Positions 26,510-40,027 are shown, counted from the stretch's first letter. The stretch: 64,000 bases of DNA from Hormiphora californensis (GCA_020137815.1 CM035351.1:3373409-3437408); one strand, 5' to 3'. The notes: generated by a model from the sequence alone, not told the origin. Program-made: numbers and translations.

Positions 26510-29144
26510 CTAAGCAGGGGTAATTTCCGAACCAGGGACCACGCTGATTGGAGCTGCCACTGTTTCTTCCTCCGGAACAGGACTATAGGCAGTAGCCCCG
26601 GCAGCCCCGGTAGTGGAGAGTGACATGCGGGGAATTCCCGTCAACAGGGCTTTACTGCTTAGAGATTTTACCAGTTGTGCACCTCGCTTTAAACTCTTTC
26701 TCATTTCGGCACTGTACCGCTTATTGAAGTACCTACAAGGGTACAAACAAAATAGGGGGAACAGGGGGGATGGTGTTATATTATAGATGGCCTGGGGTAC
26801 AGTTGGGGAATGTCTGTCTGTCACCGACACTCGACAGACCTCGTTTTGATTCTCAAACGACAAACGACAGTGTGCTCACTGCTCAGATCGGGTCGGTCCG
26901 ATTATATGTGTGCACTTACCAGTAAATAATTGGATTTAGGAGGCTGTTGAACCAGGTCATAAACGCAGCAAATGAAGCGTACTCCTGAAATATAGCATCA
27001 TTGGGTTACCCGGGCAACATCGGGTTACCATGACAACACACTTATTGAATGGCAGCTGTTTAACAGGCAGCTGTTTAAAGTGAGAGTGGACTGGATCAGA
27101 ATTGGACAAGTTCGTTGTAGGTAGTAGAGAATAGCTCTCTGAGCATTTTGCGTTTTTACCGCTCAAAATCGACCCACCCATCACTGAGATATTTTTGTTA
27201 TGTTGGGAGAATTCCTGCTGGATCAGTATTTATCAAACAGGATAGAAACAATCCTTGTGTTTTACTAACACATTCTTTAAATGTTTAATATGCTGGCTTG
27301 CATTGCCCTGCTTCTGTGCATGGACATGTCAACCTCACTGCTTATATTCAGAATGTGTTAGTAAAACACTACGATTGTTTCTATTCTGTTTTATACATAC
27401 TGATTAAACAGGAGTTCTCCCAACATAACAAAAATATCTCAGTGATGGGTGGGTCGATTTTGAGCGGCAAAAACGCAAAATGCTCAGAAATCTAATCTCT
27501 ACTACCTACAACAAACTTGTCCAATTCTGATTCGGTCCACTCTCACTTTAATGTACACAGGGGAGGAGAACTAGAAGGGGTGGAGAAGGGCATGGGAAGG
27601 AGAAGAAGAAGAAGGAAGGATTGGGAAGGGGTGGACCGTGGAAGGGAGGAATGAGAAGGAGTGGGATAGTACCTTTGGAGGGATGTGGTCAGCCACTTTC
27701 AAGAACAATAGTATCATGATGGGAATGGTACAAAGGAGGAACCCCACCACCATACAGCAGATCATCTTGGTAGCGTAGAATCTTCTGCTCTCCTGAAGGG
27801 CCCTCCCCCGCTCACTACCAGTCCCACCAGTTTGGGTCCGGCGGAATATCTCAATTAGGATACGCGTCTAGGGGATGGAATTGGGGTAAATATGAAATAA
27901 AACTTCATTAATGTGTTCTAGTGATAATCAAAGTATGAAGGTAGTACAATATAGCCAATTTGTGTAACCATGGTAACTTTATGTAACCATGGTAACTAAC
28001 CTGAGTTAATAAGATGCTAGACCCAGCGAGAAGGCAGGTTATGGTATTGTAGAAGACAGTAAAGTACTTTGTTTTGATGTGGGATATATCGATCAGACAG
28101 GATAGAGACCACGGGTAGAGGACAAACCCATTGAAACTTGGTAACATGGGCACTAGAGTTAGGCCAAACGAGTAGAAGTAGACCGATCCAATTGCCACCT
28201 GAAATTACATGTGTAAAACTAGATGTTGAAGTACTAAACGTTATTGCAAAATGCAGTCTATATAACAGGCCTCGACTAGCTCTAGGTCTAAGTAGTATAG
28301 TATAGTCTTGACTCTTACCAGACATATAGTTTTGTTGGTTGTGAAGGTATTGTGTGGTCGAGTTATCAAAAAGAACCGCTGAATGCTGATGATTGTGAGA
28401 ATAAGTAGAGAGCAATTAAAACAACCAAACACCATCACACCAGACAGGTTGCAGGCTACCCCTGAGGACGGAGAAATGATTAGTGGGAGTTATGATTAGC
28501 AGAATAAAGTGGAATCAGTATCTGCATATAGCCTGTCAGAGCAGTGGCCTGACCCTATTCTCATTTTGGAGCATACGAGAACAGATGTCAGAGCATTGAC
28601 CTGACAGCATTGGCCTGACAGTGTATAGCCATAATATCCTACCTTTTCTCATGAACGCTAGACCGGGGTGTTCAATCATAGTTAGAATTACAGATGGGAC
28701 TGCTAGAGATCCAGTTATCATGTCACAGACAGCAAGAGATATTATTATCAGACCAGTCGAGTTCCGCAGTGATTTGTCCCTGAAACAAGGCATAATTTGT
28801 ACACACATATGACAATGTCATTGACATATACATTCAATAATTGTGATACTGATTGACCAAGCAATTAATTGATAAGATAATTGCAACCTAATTGGTACCA
28901 TTGCCACCCATGTTCACTCCGTTAATAACGGCGTTATGAGCTCAAGATCTCGCTCACTAGGGGACCTATAGTAGGTAGCTGCATGTCACCAAATTGGAAC
29001 TTACTTTCCGAATGTAATGAGAACGAGAACATTTCCAATAACAATGGCAATGGATAAAGCAGCTAAGGCAGTTATATACAAATTCTGTACTGGCATGATG
29101 TACTGGCCCACCGTACCATTCCCATAACTTTCATACTCCGCCAT
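26510..29144 (-). CDS. Rhodopsin-like (class A) GPCR, 7 exons
   Basis: Seven-helix plasma-membrane receptor, ligand unknown. Exons: 29144-29005, 28779-28643, 28461-28319, 28198-28001, 27867-27673, 26984-26920 and 26732-26510; phases agree and give 366 residues with tail A. Short N-terminus with an NGT glycosylation site. TM1 has GNVLVLI, TM2 SLAVCDMI (the conserved Asp), TM3 runs from a Cys (GVACNLSG) to SIQRFFLITRP, where QRF stands in place of DRY, TM4-5 include LYPWSLSC with the loop cysteine, TM6 FLLCTIPI keeps the CxxP but not CWxP, TM7 LLNPIIYW matches NPxxY. Tail A is basic, then Ser/Thr/Pro-rich. A second last exon lies at 25883-25715. No close ligand class can be named; the class A assignment rests on these motifs. 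Confidence 0.9.
27075..27551. mobile_element. TTAA fold-back MITE in a GPCR intron
   Basis: Starts TTAAAGTGAGAGTGGACT and ends with its mirror image; TTAA is at both extremes. Arms of more than 100 bases are largely complementary with several mismatches. The terminal 15 bases match the start TTAAAGTAAGAGTGG of the element at 31920-32598, so the two are family members. It lies between the TM6 and TM7 exons. Confidence 0.78.
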
Positions 29145-30923
29145 TTCCTATGGGTTACAAAAAAAAAGGATTTGATAGTGAATCTATTTCTGCAGAAATG
29201 CCTAGCTTTTACAAAAGATTTAAAAATTGAACTACGGCATACATGTACCGACACGAATTCCAAATCTCCAACAAGTACTGCATCTCTCAGTCTATATTTG
29301 CAATCTCTCTACCTCCATCTCTATCTCTCTGTAATTACTACCAGGAAATGAGCAGTTTCACACAACTGCTGTGAAACAATGATATTTGCAGTGTACACTT
29401 GCATCATGGATCAGAGTATGAATGAACTATCAAATATGAATAGTACACCAGGAGAGGAAGAAGGAGAGCCCAGGGAAGGAGAGGTGAAAGGCACGATGAT
29501 AAAAAGTACAGCAGTATCCAGGACATACTTGCTGAGTAAGGGGTGGAGCCCATTCACTCCTTAGCTTAGCAAAGACAACAACATCAAGGAGATACCGATT
29601 CTTTCTGTACTTTGGAGAGCAGCTACAGCTACAGTATGGCACAGCTGGTATTACAAGTGCTCCTATTAGGAACAGCTGGTAGTAAGTGCTCCTATTCATT
29701 GCTATTATTATAGTGAAGAACAGCTTATAGCTACTAAAATGCGCAGGCCAGCTTAACCAAACTACTAGAGATAGAGATATAGATAGGGTGGGGGATAGAA
29801 ATAGAGATAGGGATAGAGATAGAGATATAGGCACTCCCTATCTCTGCCTATTAGGCAGGGATAGAGAAACAAATGACCATGATATAGTAGCTGCAACGAT
29901 ACTATAGATAAGATTTAGAACTAATAGCTTGGACAATAAGATGAATCGGACAAATTGAATGGGCAGGATTAATAAGAAAATGAAACACACACATTGCAAT
30001 GCTGTCTCTGCGCTGGCAAGTGCCCCGGGCAATGGCATTTGTACCAATTTCCCAATATATATTGTCTGACAACAGAAATTATACAAAGTATAAAAGCGAT
30101 TGAATGCTCCTTTATCATGGCCATGGTAATATGTTAGATTCGGATCAACTAAGGGATCGGATTACAGAGGCGCACCCCAAGTACTTTCAGTTTCCCAGCC
30201 CATTCTTCCTGACCCTTCTTCCTGATGTGATCGCACCATAAATAAATAACCCCGCTGTAAGTCTAGTTGAATTCATATAGTTTGTCTGATTTGGGGAATT
30301 GTAGAAGACACCTTCACTTGAGATCCCAACAAGTAAAGTGAGTCCTAGCGGCATTCGCATCTTATCCTACGACCTTCGTGTAACAACGAACTGTTTCTCT
30401 AAATGAAAGGTAAATTCAGTTATTCAATCGATAAAAACAATATTAAAGATTTCCTCAATTTTCTTTCCAGGCCTTTCCAAATATTGAAATCCTTTTCATC
30501 TGCTGCTCACTATTCCGCCCAGTTTCTGCCCAGTTTCATGTCTATCTACTCAACAGCAGATATTGCCTACAAACACAGCCATAGATTCGCAATTTGCGTG
30601 TTGGTAAAAGGGTAATAGCTCGTAGATTTATTCTTTTTACTCAATGACCAAAATATGTATTGTAAAATCCTCGTTATCTTTAGAATACTATCTTCTCTCC
30701 CCATCGGCCATCCTCTCTCTCTCTCCATCTATTCCCTCCACCACAATTCTCTCCCTCCCCAGCCACGGAGCCGCTCTCCCTCTCCAGTTTTTCAATTCTC
30801 CCCAGGTGCCTTTCCGTGACCACATACGACAGACCCAGGAGAAAAATGGTCGGTGAGTAGAAAATACACACACCGGACGATCTCACAGCCAGGGGACTCT
30901 TTCCTTTTTACATTTACTGAAAT
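29145..30923. other. Region between GPCR and tyrosine kinase start codons
   Basis: The two genes are divergent, so their promoters should lie here. I find no convincing exon. A GATA/GAGATA microsatellite lies at 29767-29830 and a C/T-rich tract at 30700-30800. Confidence 0.5.
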
Positions 30924-33900
30924 ATGCTCACGTTTATCCTGTTCGTTTTGGTCCTCCCATCGTGTTGTAAAGGTAATTCTTTGTTTGGCTTAATTCCTTG
31001 TTTTACTCCTTGGTTGAACCAGCTGTGCGAAACTTGGTAGCATGTTCTAGCTGTATATTATTGTCCATAACTAACTGTTTTTCTTGCAGCCCTGGTGACG
31101 TACAGTAACTATCCGTTCAACCAAGATTTCAAAGTATTTAACGGCGATACAACTCGACTCCCCAGTGGACTGGATTGCCCTACAGATATCTACAGAGACT
31201 TTGTAAGTAGAACCTAGTAACCCATACTGTCGCAATAAGTCAAAACAACGAGTTTGCTATCAAATACACACACATTTTAAACCAAAACTTAAGTCGGCGG
31301 CAAACCAGCTGGCGTAGATGAGAAAATTATCTTTTTAGCACTTGGTAACCTTGTTGGTCGTAATTTGTAATCGATTTGTAACGATTTCAGAATGAAACAG
31401 AGAGAAAGGAAATAAAATGTTCTAGGGAAAACTACACTTTTATTAAAACAGGTAAAAGAAGGAATTTAACATAGAACTAAAAACATATCCAATGCTGCTG
31501 GTGTGCGGTCCATTGTCAATCATGTCAATCAATAACATTTTCAATAGATACATTGCCACAACCTGACGAGATAGCCTGGCGAACTTCTATACTATCTGAG
31601 AAGTCGGACAGGGCACTTATCCAGTGCTGGAACGAAACCACATCGGGTTGGAAATGGAAAGCCCCTTTCCTCAACCAAGATAAAACTAAAATCTGCTGTT
31701 CTCAAAACAGTTCCAAATGCGCCGATCTTGTTCTTTACAAGCGAGGTAAGTCAGTGTGTAGACCATCGAACAGGACAAGGAAATGTAACCATGGTTTGCA
31801 GTACAAAACAAGATTTATTTTAGGAGGAAATCTACTTACTGAGCTCCAGAAAAAGATAGAAACTGGACATTATTTTCAAGTAAACTACAACACAAGCTTC
31901 TTATATTTGGTAAGTAGAATTAAAGTAAGAGTGGCGCACCGTGTTTTCTCACAAAACTTAGTGGATGAACGGGGAGTACCACCAGGACCATTGGTACGGT
32001 ATCGAAAATTTCCAATTCTGTCTCGTTCATTAGTTATGACGTAATATGTTCATTATTTCGACTTGTATAAAATTGCTCTACAGAAAAATCTGTGCATTGT
32101 GGATTGAAATGGATGCTTGCATCGTGTTCAGCGTCAAAAAATAGCCGGGGTACCAAATTTTGGTGTCTCTACCTTGTCTGTGACGCGAGATATCGACAAA
32201 TATCAAAAACGACCAAAGTGAGAGAAAGAGAGTTTGTTACAAGTGGGTGGCGCGCACAAACAACTAGCACCCAAAGATAACAAACTCTCTTTCTCCCATT
32301 TTTGATCGTTTTTGATAATTGTCGATATCTCGCGTCACAGACAAGGTAGAGACACCAAAATTTGGTACCCCGGCTATTTTTTGACGCTGAACACGATGCA
32401 AGCATCCATTTCAATCCACAATGTACAGATTTTTCTGTAGAGCAATTTTATGAAAGTTGAAATAATGAACATATTACGTCATAACTAATGAACGAAACAG
32501 AATTGGAAATTTTCGATACCGTACCAATGGTCCTGGTGGTACTCCCCGTTCATCCACTAAGTTTTGTGAGAAAACACGGCGCGCCACTCTTACTTTAATC
32601 AAAAAAGTGTGAATTGACAGTCTTCGAGTTAGCTGAAGACGTAAAACATAGCGGTCTGAAGTCTCGAAAGCTTTTATACTTTATTGATTTCTATTTCATA
32701 TTAGATGAAGACTCTAACACGCTCAAATTTAGGGAAATGTGGAGCTTCAGTTCAATTGTGGAAATTATAAGGTAAAAGAAGAACTATATCATCCGATAGG
32801 CGATATTGTTATGCATTTTTATACCTACTACACTACCGGTTAATTGTATACTTGGTCCCCTTAATTAACAAATTGTGAAAGGTGTCCACCGACAACGTAT
32901 TTGTAATGGTAAAAGGCAAGCTGAATCCATGCGTAGTGTAGCGACAGAAGAACTGACAGAATGGTCGTTATTTTGACCGAATTGGTTTACAATTGGATTA
33001 GGAAAACAGGAAAGCAGAAGGGAGAACACACATACACCGCTTGTGAACATAGAGATATGTAGCAGTAGGAACACAATAGGATAATCAAAGTAGGTTAATT
33101 GAGCTTAAAAAAGGCAAAATATAATGTCACTCGAAATTATCTAAAATCGAATGATCAAGCAACCTATATAAAATGCATTGTAATTATAATACATGCACAT
33201 ATAGATCTACACTTACTAATACTTTCTTGGGACGCATGGCACACTCTCACGTATTATTTGATCGATAGTCGATCATTTGAGTTGATATAGAGGCAAAGAT
33301 TAAAGTTATCGATATCTTCGATATTAATTTCATATGACAAATCATCGATACACACTGTATATGCTTTGAACGTAGAGATAGAGATAGAGATAGAGATAGA
33401 GATAGAGATAGAGATAGAGATAGAGATAGAGATAGAGATAGAGATAGAGATAGAGATAGAGATAGAGATAGAGATAGAGATAGAGATACCGGACAGGTTA
33501 TTACTTTGGCTCCAATGCAACCTATTTTCGCTCCGCGAAGAATAGGCTCCCGGCCCGTGGACAGCAAGAACTCACGTGCGCGCGGTGTAAAGCACGTTTT
33601 TCAGCAAATCCCGCGCGACAGACTGTTTTGGGAGACCTTTTTAGCTGACCTAGCACTACTCAAACGTCAATTACCGCCTCATTTCGCATCGTGATGAATC
33701 GGCGGGTATTTTCCCATGCTCACAGGGCCATGACGATTCTCCCAGTACCCGCAGATTGTCCCAGGACCGAGTAGGAGCTTGCAGCCAGGTCTTTAAAGAA
33801 TTGCCCATGTTTAGAGTCAATTTTGACCCACTATTCCTCAAATGCTGATACTCGCGGGTATTTTCCGTAAAACTAGAGACAATTACCTGCCAGGAGCAAC

Positions 33901-36900
33901 AAACGAGATGTAAATCGGACCGATTTACATCTCGTTTGTTGCTCCTGGCAGGTCGATTTAATCGGTTCAGTAGTTCCTTGCAGCCAGGTCTTTGAAAAAG
34001 TTTGCTCTAAAATCAATAACGGGCCGGAGGCCTAGATGTGAGATCGATCTCGGTCGCTGCGCGACCTCGATCTCACTCAGGCATCAATGTGGCCAAGTTA
34101 TTACTCAACAATATTCTCCGTAGTGCGTCTATAGGGGATTCAATAGGACTGAGGGAGTTTGTACTATGAAGACAGTCCCCGCGAATACGATAACGATTCA
34201 AGTACCATATCTGACTACAGAGTTCGTGGGTGCAACGGAATGCAAGCTGACAATTTCAACTCTTTATGGTTCTCCTATACTCATCTCATCTCTACCCTTA
34301 TCTCTTACTGGTAAGAGTGAAAACACACTGTTTACAGATTCTAATAATATAATACTAGCCTACTAAGCAACATTTATTTGTTCAGTAATGAGACCTGAGC
34401 AAGAATTAATTAGGGAAAAATACTGGGCTCGACCGGGAATTGAACCAGGGACCTTCAGAGTGAAATGTGCTCGAAGCTATACCACTAAGCTACTAAACCT
34501 CATTTACTTGTTTCAGATTATCCTCCCTTCGTGTCGAATATGTCCGACATTGGGCTGGCCTACAAAACCGACTTTCAAGGGTCCAAGGAACCAAAATGTA
34601 TAGCTGACGGATGGCCATTGACAGATGTGACAGCCAAGTGGTTGTGTAGGTCCTCAGATAAAGATCTAAAGATGGTCTGGTTGGAGAAGGGATGGACCAG
34701 TAAATACACGAAGGACGGTGGAACCTTGTTCATGTGCCAGTTGCGATCTAAAGGGGATACACTCGATAAGAAACGACTTATGTTTGTGAAGCTAGGACAG
34801 CTGACCTCTGTGTCAACCAGGACTTATCATCCTGATAATGAGATGAAGCCAGTGAGATGTGGTATCAGGACTAGGGATTGGAAACCTGAACCTAGATCGT
34901 GGGGCTACATTGACACAAACGGAACTAGCCATACCGTCCCTTTTACAAAACAGAGGTACGTTTGTTTGTGATTGTTGCTTCTGGAGGATGCCCATTGCCC
35001 TGCCCGAAAGTAGTAGATGCCGAACAAAAGAGGTCAAATTAAAGCACAATAGTCAATAACACACAATAGGGGGTGTGTACTGTGTACCCATCCCGATTAT
35101 TTGATCTATCCGGGTTATAAGAGTTATCTTGATTACCGGAGTATTCCAGCTCGTATAGGCTGGAATAACTTTCCTGAAAATACCAATTATTGGATGCATA
35201 TAAAAAGCTCTAACAAATATTTTCAGCATCAATATTTCTATTACAACATCACCACAATTGGGACCTTTGCCTTCTGGGTTGTACTAGTGGAGGAGTGGCC
35301 TAATAACCAAACAGCGAGTTATTACTACAAACAAGAAGTAACAGTGGTCCCCGGAACTAGCACACTTCGTAAGTCTAAATAAGTTATAATATTGAAGAGT
35401 TTAATTAACAAAATAACTAATATATTGCAGCTCAATTAGCGACCAGTGTGGTAACTGAGGAAGGTAAGGAAAATATATGAAATATAACATTTGTCTAATA
35501 TCTATAGAATGTGTGAAACTGAAATAAAACCTGGTGTCCCCTAATGGTGGTGCCGTGCCTTCCTCTTTTAATATAAATTAATTCTAGAGAATATTCTAAG
35601 TGTGTGCATATTGTGGAATAATGACTAGCTGCGGCCTCCCTTTCTGTTTAATCTCACTCTCTCTCTCTGTTAGCAATTTAATCTTTCTTCTAGATCTATG
35701 ACTATAGAGAGGGTGCGCTAATTCGGGAACCAATTGAAGATGTAATTATTGATGAAACTCTATAGCCAAATAGTTATGATGAACCCATTTTGCCTCTCTT
35801 TCTACCATGACCCAATTCCTATAGGTGAAAACAATACTGTGGCTAGGGAGGTCACTGGAAAGGGTCCTGCTGTGATGATAAAACAAGTCACTGGCCCAGC
35901 CTCTAAAAAAGAAAATCAGAATATTTGGTATTTGGCAGGGCTAACCGGGATGGCAGTATTTCTAGTTTTCTTCTCCGTGTTCATCTATAAAGTTGTGAAA
36001 AGAAATCAGTCGAAAGTAAAGAATTTGATCACATTGGATAGAGCCCAAACCAACATGGGACCAAACAGTTTATACGCAATCGCTGATGAAATGGAGGTGG
36101 GTTATTTCATAAAATTTAAAATCTAATATGCTTTGCTGAGTAAGGGGGTACACGAGAGTTGGAATTAATTGGTTAATTAAATAATCTCGTCATTACAGAT
36201 GGTTGGTGAACCCCTCCTAGCAATGATGCCTAGTATACCTATCGACTCGCTCACTATTCTCAACGTTATTGGATCTGGCCAGTTCGGAAAGGTTCTCAAG
36301 GCTCTACTACAACAAAATGAAGAGGAAGAAGTGGAAGTTGCAGTTAAATTCCTTAAAGTATGTCCTTAATTAGATAATTAATTGGATAATTATCAGCTAC
36401 TAGGCTTCCAACCTGAATTCATTTAACACAACCCATATTTCCTAGAACAACCCTGGAGACGATACGTCAATAATTGAAGAATTTCTAGCTGAGGCGGCCC
36501 ACATGTATCGTCTAGACCACCCTAACATACTCAAGCTCATTGGTGTTTGCACAGGTAAGCTAATAACACGTGTTCCCATAGCAACATAGAAAACATTATA
36601 ACCAGAATATGCCCAGCTGTGACAATTACCCCAATTACCAAAAATATTACAGCCTGAAAATAAACAATAAAAAATGGGGTTGCCACATGTAACTTTTCGG
36701 CAATCAGCTACGAACGAACAAGAGCTAAAATCGAATTATCCCTGCCACACGTACCACGCAAACGGCTGGTTTCGCCTGGTCCAGCCGAATTCCTACTGAG
36801 TTACCATAGCAACATGAGTTACCATAGCAACATGAGTTACCATAGCAACATGAGTTACCATAGCAACATGAGTTACCATATCAACATGAGTTACCATAGC

Positions 36901-39900
36901 AACATGAGTTACCATGAATCTATAATTCTTCAGAAGGGGACGATCACATGATAGTATCTGAGTTTATGAGCCTGGGATGTCTGAAAGACTTCCTGATCAA
37001 CAGACCAGAAGGGATGCTGAGCCAAGAAAACAAACTTAGTATCTGCTATCAGGTAATGTTAATTAACTATTCCACGCAATATCATCGTTCAACTCCGTAA
37101 TTAATGCTAAATGCTCGCTAGTAGACTCTGCCGTAGAGTGCAAATATTCGTATTGAAATTAAGCTCAACTGCAGTACGTGGTTACAAGTGGGCGTGAGGA
37201 ACATAATTAACATGTTACCATGACTACTTCAGCTGATAATTACATGGAAATTATCGATATAATTACTTGTTCAGGTGTCTAATGGCCTAGAGTACATGAC
37301 GGCACAGGACATAATTCACCGGGATATTGCTGCTAGAAACTGTCTAGTTGGAGAGAATCTTATTGTCAAGGTAACACTGTCTAGTTGAGTCTCATATTGT
37401 CAAGGTAACACTGTCTAGTTGAGTCTCATATTGTCAAGTTAACACTGTCTAGTTGAGTATAATATCGTCAAGGTAACACTGTCTAGTTGAGTGTCAAGGT
37501 AACACTGCTGCAATCAAATGATAATGATACACGTGTCCTTTAAACTATAGCCAGTATCACATCTCCCCTCACTATCCAGCTCATCTAATGTACACGTGCC
37601 TTCACAGCTCCCCTCTCTCAGTGAAAGATCCACTGATCGAGACCTCTCTTTCACTCCAGATAGCCCCTCTTGGACTACCCTCACTTGATCTACCAAACAG
37701 AGAGAGAACACACAAAACCTAACATATACTCAGTCTTCTCACTACTTTAACTACTTTAACTTTAGATCCTGTCCGGCCAATGCTCTGACCGCGGTTCTCG
37801 CTTTGAAAGAAATGCAAGAATAGGGTCAATGCTCTGACTAACTCCCGGATATGTTACAGGTTGCGGACTTTGGTTTATCAAAGGGGCTCCTAATGACTGA
37901 GTATTACAGAAAGTTGGGAGGTCAGGTTCCTATTCGATGGATGGCCCCCGAGTCAATCAAATACGGACGGTACACAAAACAAAGCGATGTCTGGTCTTTT
38001 GGAGTGCTCATGTGGGAGGTATGTGAGATCGAGATATTTGTGCCAGGGGCCAGGCAGGAGGCGTTGAAAGGAATGTGTGCAGTTATTCATTCAACATGTC
38101 TAGTTATAAGGGGAAACAAGAGAGCTGTTACTATAAGAGAGGAGTTTTTTTGGTCGAGTGCTGTCGACAGATCATTTTCAATACACCAGCTGCAGTAGCA
38201 TGTACACTATTATTATAGGACAGTAGTAGCTGGACATCTATATTATAGCTGAGCTTTTTGCAATGAAAGGGGGTCTTGTTCTGACTCAATCTTTCCCTCT
38301 CTTTCGTACGTTCGTATGATCAGACTCTCTCACTCTCTCATGTGATAAAGCTCTCTCGTATGAACAAGGGACCGGGTGATTCCTTAACAAAATTTAAAAA
38401 GCACCCCGTCACACTCCCCTACCTTCACACTACACACACTCAGCGAAATATTATACTTAGGTCCAATTAGATTTAATAGCTTTTTCTTTGAAGTATTTAA
38501 ATAGAATTACAGCACGGATCGAGATGGTAGACGCCAGGAAACGACCGAACCGGGTTTTTTTCCACCGAACCGAACCGAACCGAATTTGAAAAACTTTTTT
38601 ACCGAACCGAACCGAACCGAACCGAACCGAATTTCGGTAACCGAACCGAACCGAACCATAGAAAACTTTTTCTATATAAATGTTTCTCTGAAAAGTCATG
38701 GAGAGCACCGATCAAGGTAATGAGAATCATTCTCTGAAATTTTGTTAAAAAATGTTTGAAAAAATTTCAAAGTCAATTTTGTGAAAAAATTTTCAAAGTC
38801 AATTTTATCGTAAATTTTCTATGTCAATTTTTGCGTACGAATCGTGTTTCGAATCGGCAATGCTATACGGGAATGGTATTGCTAATTAGCAGGATTAAAC
38901 GAACCATGAATCGTGTCTCTCTAAATTTCCTAATTAGATTTGATGGGGGATCACGTATCAGCACAATCCATCTCGGACCCACTAATTACCAACATCACTC
39001 CCGTTTAGCATTGTCGATTAGAAACACGATTCTTATACCATAATTTACTTAAAATATTTTTCACAAAAAAAATTTCACAAAATTTCAGGTAATGATTCTC
39101 AATACCTTGATCGATGCTCTCCATGAATTTTTAGAGAAACATTTAATTTTGTGAAAAAAACTTTGTAAAATATTTCAAAGTCAATTTCGGGGAAAAAAAT
39201 CTATGTCAATTTTGCCGTACGAATCGTGTTGCGAATCGGTGATGCTATGCGGCAGTGCTCTCGCTAATTAGCAGGATTTATTGAAACATGAATCGTTTCC
39301 CCTAAACTTCCTAATTAGATTTGATGGGGGATCACGTATCAGCATAATCCATCTCGGACCGACTAATTAGCAACATCACTCCCGCTTAGCAATACCGATT
39401 CGAAACACGATTCGTACGCAAAAATTGACATAGAAAATTTTCCATAAAATTGACTTTGAAATATTTTCCAAACTTTTTTTACAAAATTTCAGAGAATGAT
39501 TCTTAACACCTTGATCGGTGCTCTCCATGAATTTTTTGAAAAAAAAGTTTCTGAATTTGTTGACCCTCTCATGAGGACACGATTCGACGGGAAGTCAGGT
39601 ATCAAATCAATCCATATCGAACCCGCTAACTAGCGAAATCATTTCCACATAGCACCACCGATTCGAAATAGGGTTAATACGGCGAAATTGACATTGAAAT
39701 CCATACAATTTTCGTGAAATAATTGAAAAATTTTGCATGAAAAAGCCCGATTTCTGGGCATTTTTTGACCAAAAAATTCGGTGGTTCGGCCAAAATTTCC
39801 TACCGAACCGAACCGAACCGAACCGCCCAAAAAACACCGAATTTCCGAACCGAACCGAACCGAACCGAATATTCGGTCGCTTCCTGGTAGACGCTAGATG

Positions 39901-39961
39901 CTAGACCACTGCTCGTGGTTAAGATAGGAAAGGCAACTGTGGATTCAAGAAACTGTATACT

Positions 39962-40027
<66 letters not shown>

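Noticed and set aside
31553-32044. 163-codon single-exon gene
   Set aside because: It is exon 4 of the tyrosine kinase read through intron, exon 5 and the start of a palindromic element.
34426-34498. Functional tRNA gene on the minus strand
   Set aside because: A and B boxes are present, but the anticodon stem does not pair and a second diverged copy shares an extra tail, so a SINE is the better call.
34388-34603. 71-codon frame containing [10 protein letters not shown]
   Set aside because: Antisense reading of the tRNA-derived SINE running into a kinase exon; not a separate gene.
35695-35747. Additional small exon after TTCTTCTAG in the kinase gene
   Set aside because: It is open only in a phase that does not fit the upstream donor at 35464; joining 35463 directly to 35825 preserves the frame.
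36798-36915. CRISPR-like array
   Set aside because: Units are contiguous 18-mers without spacers in a eukaryotic intron; a minisatellite.
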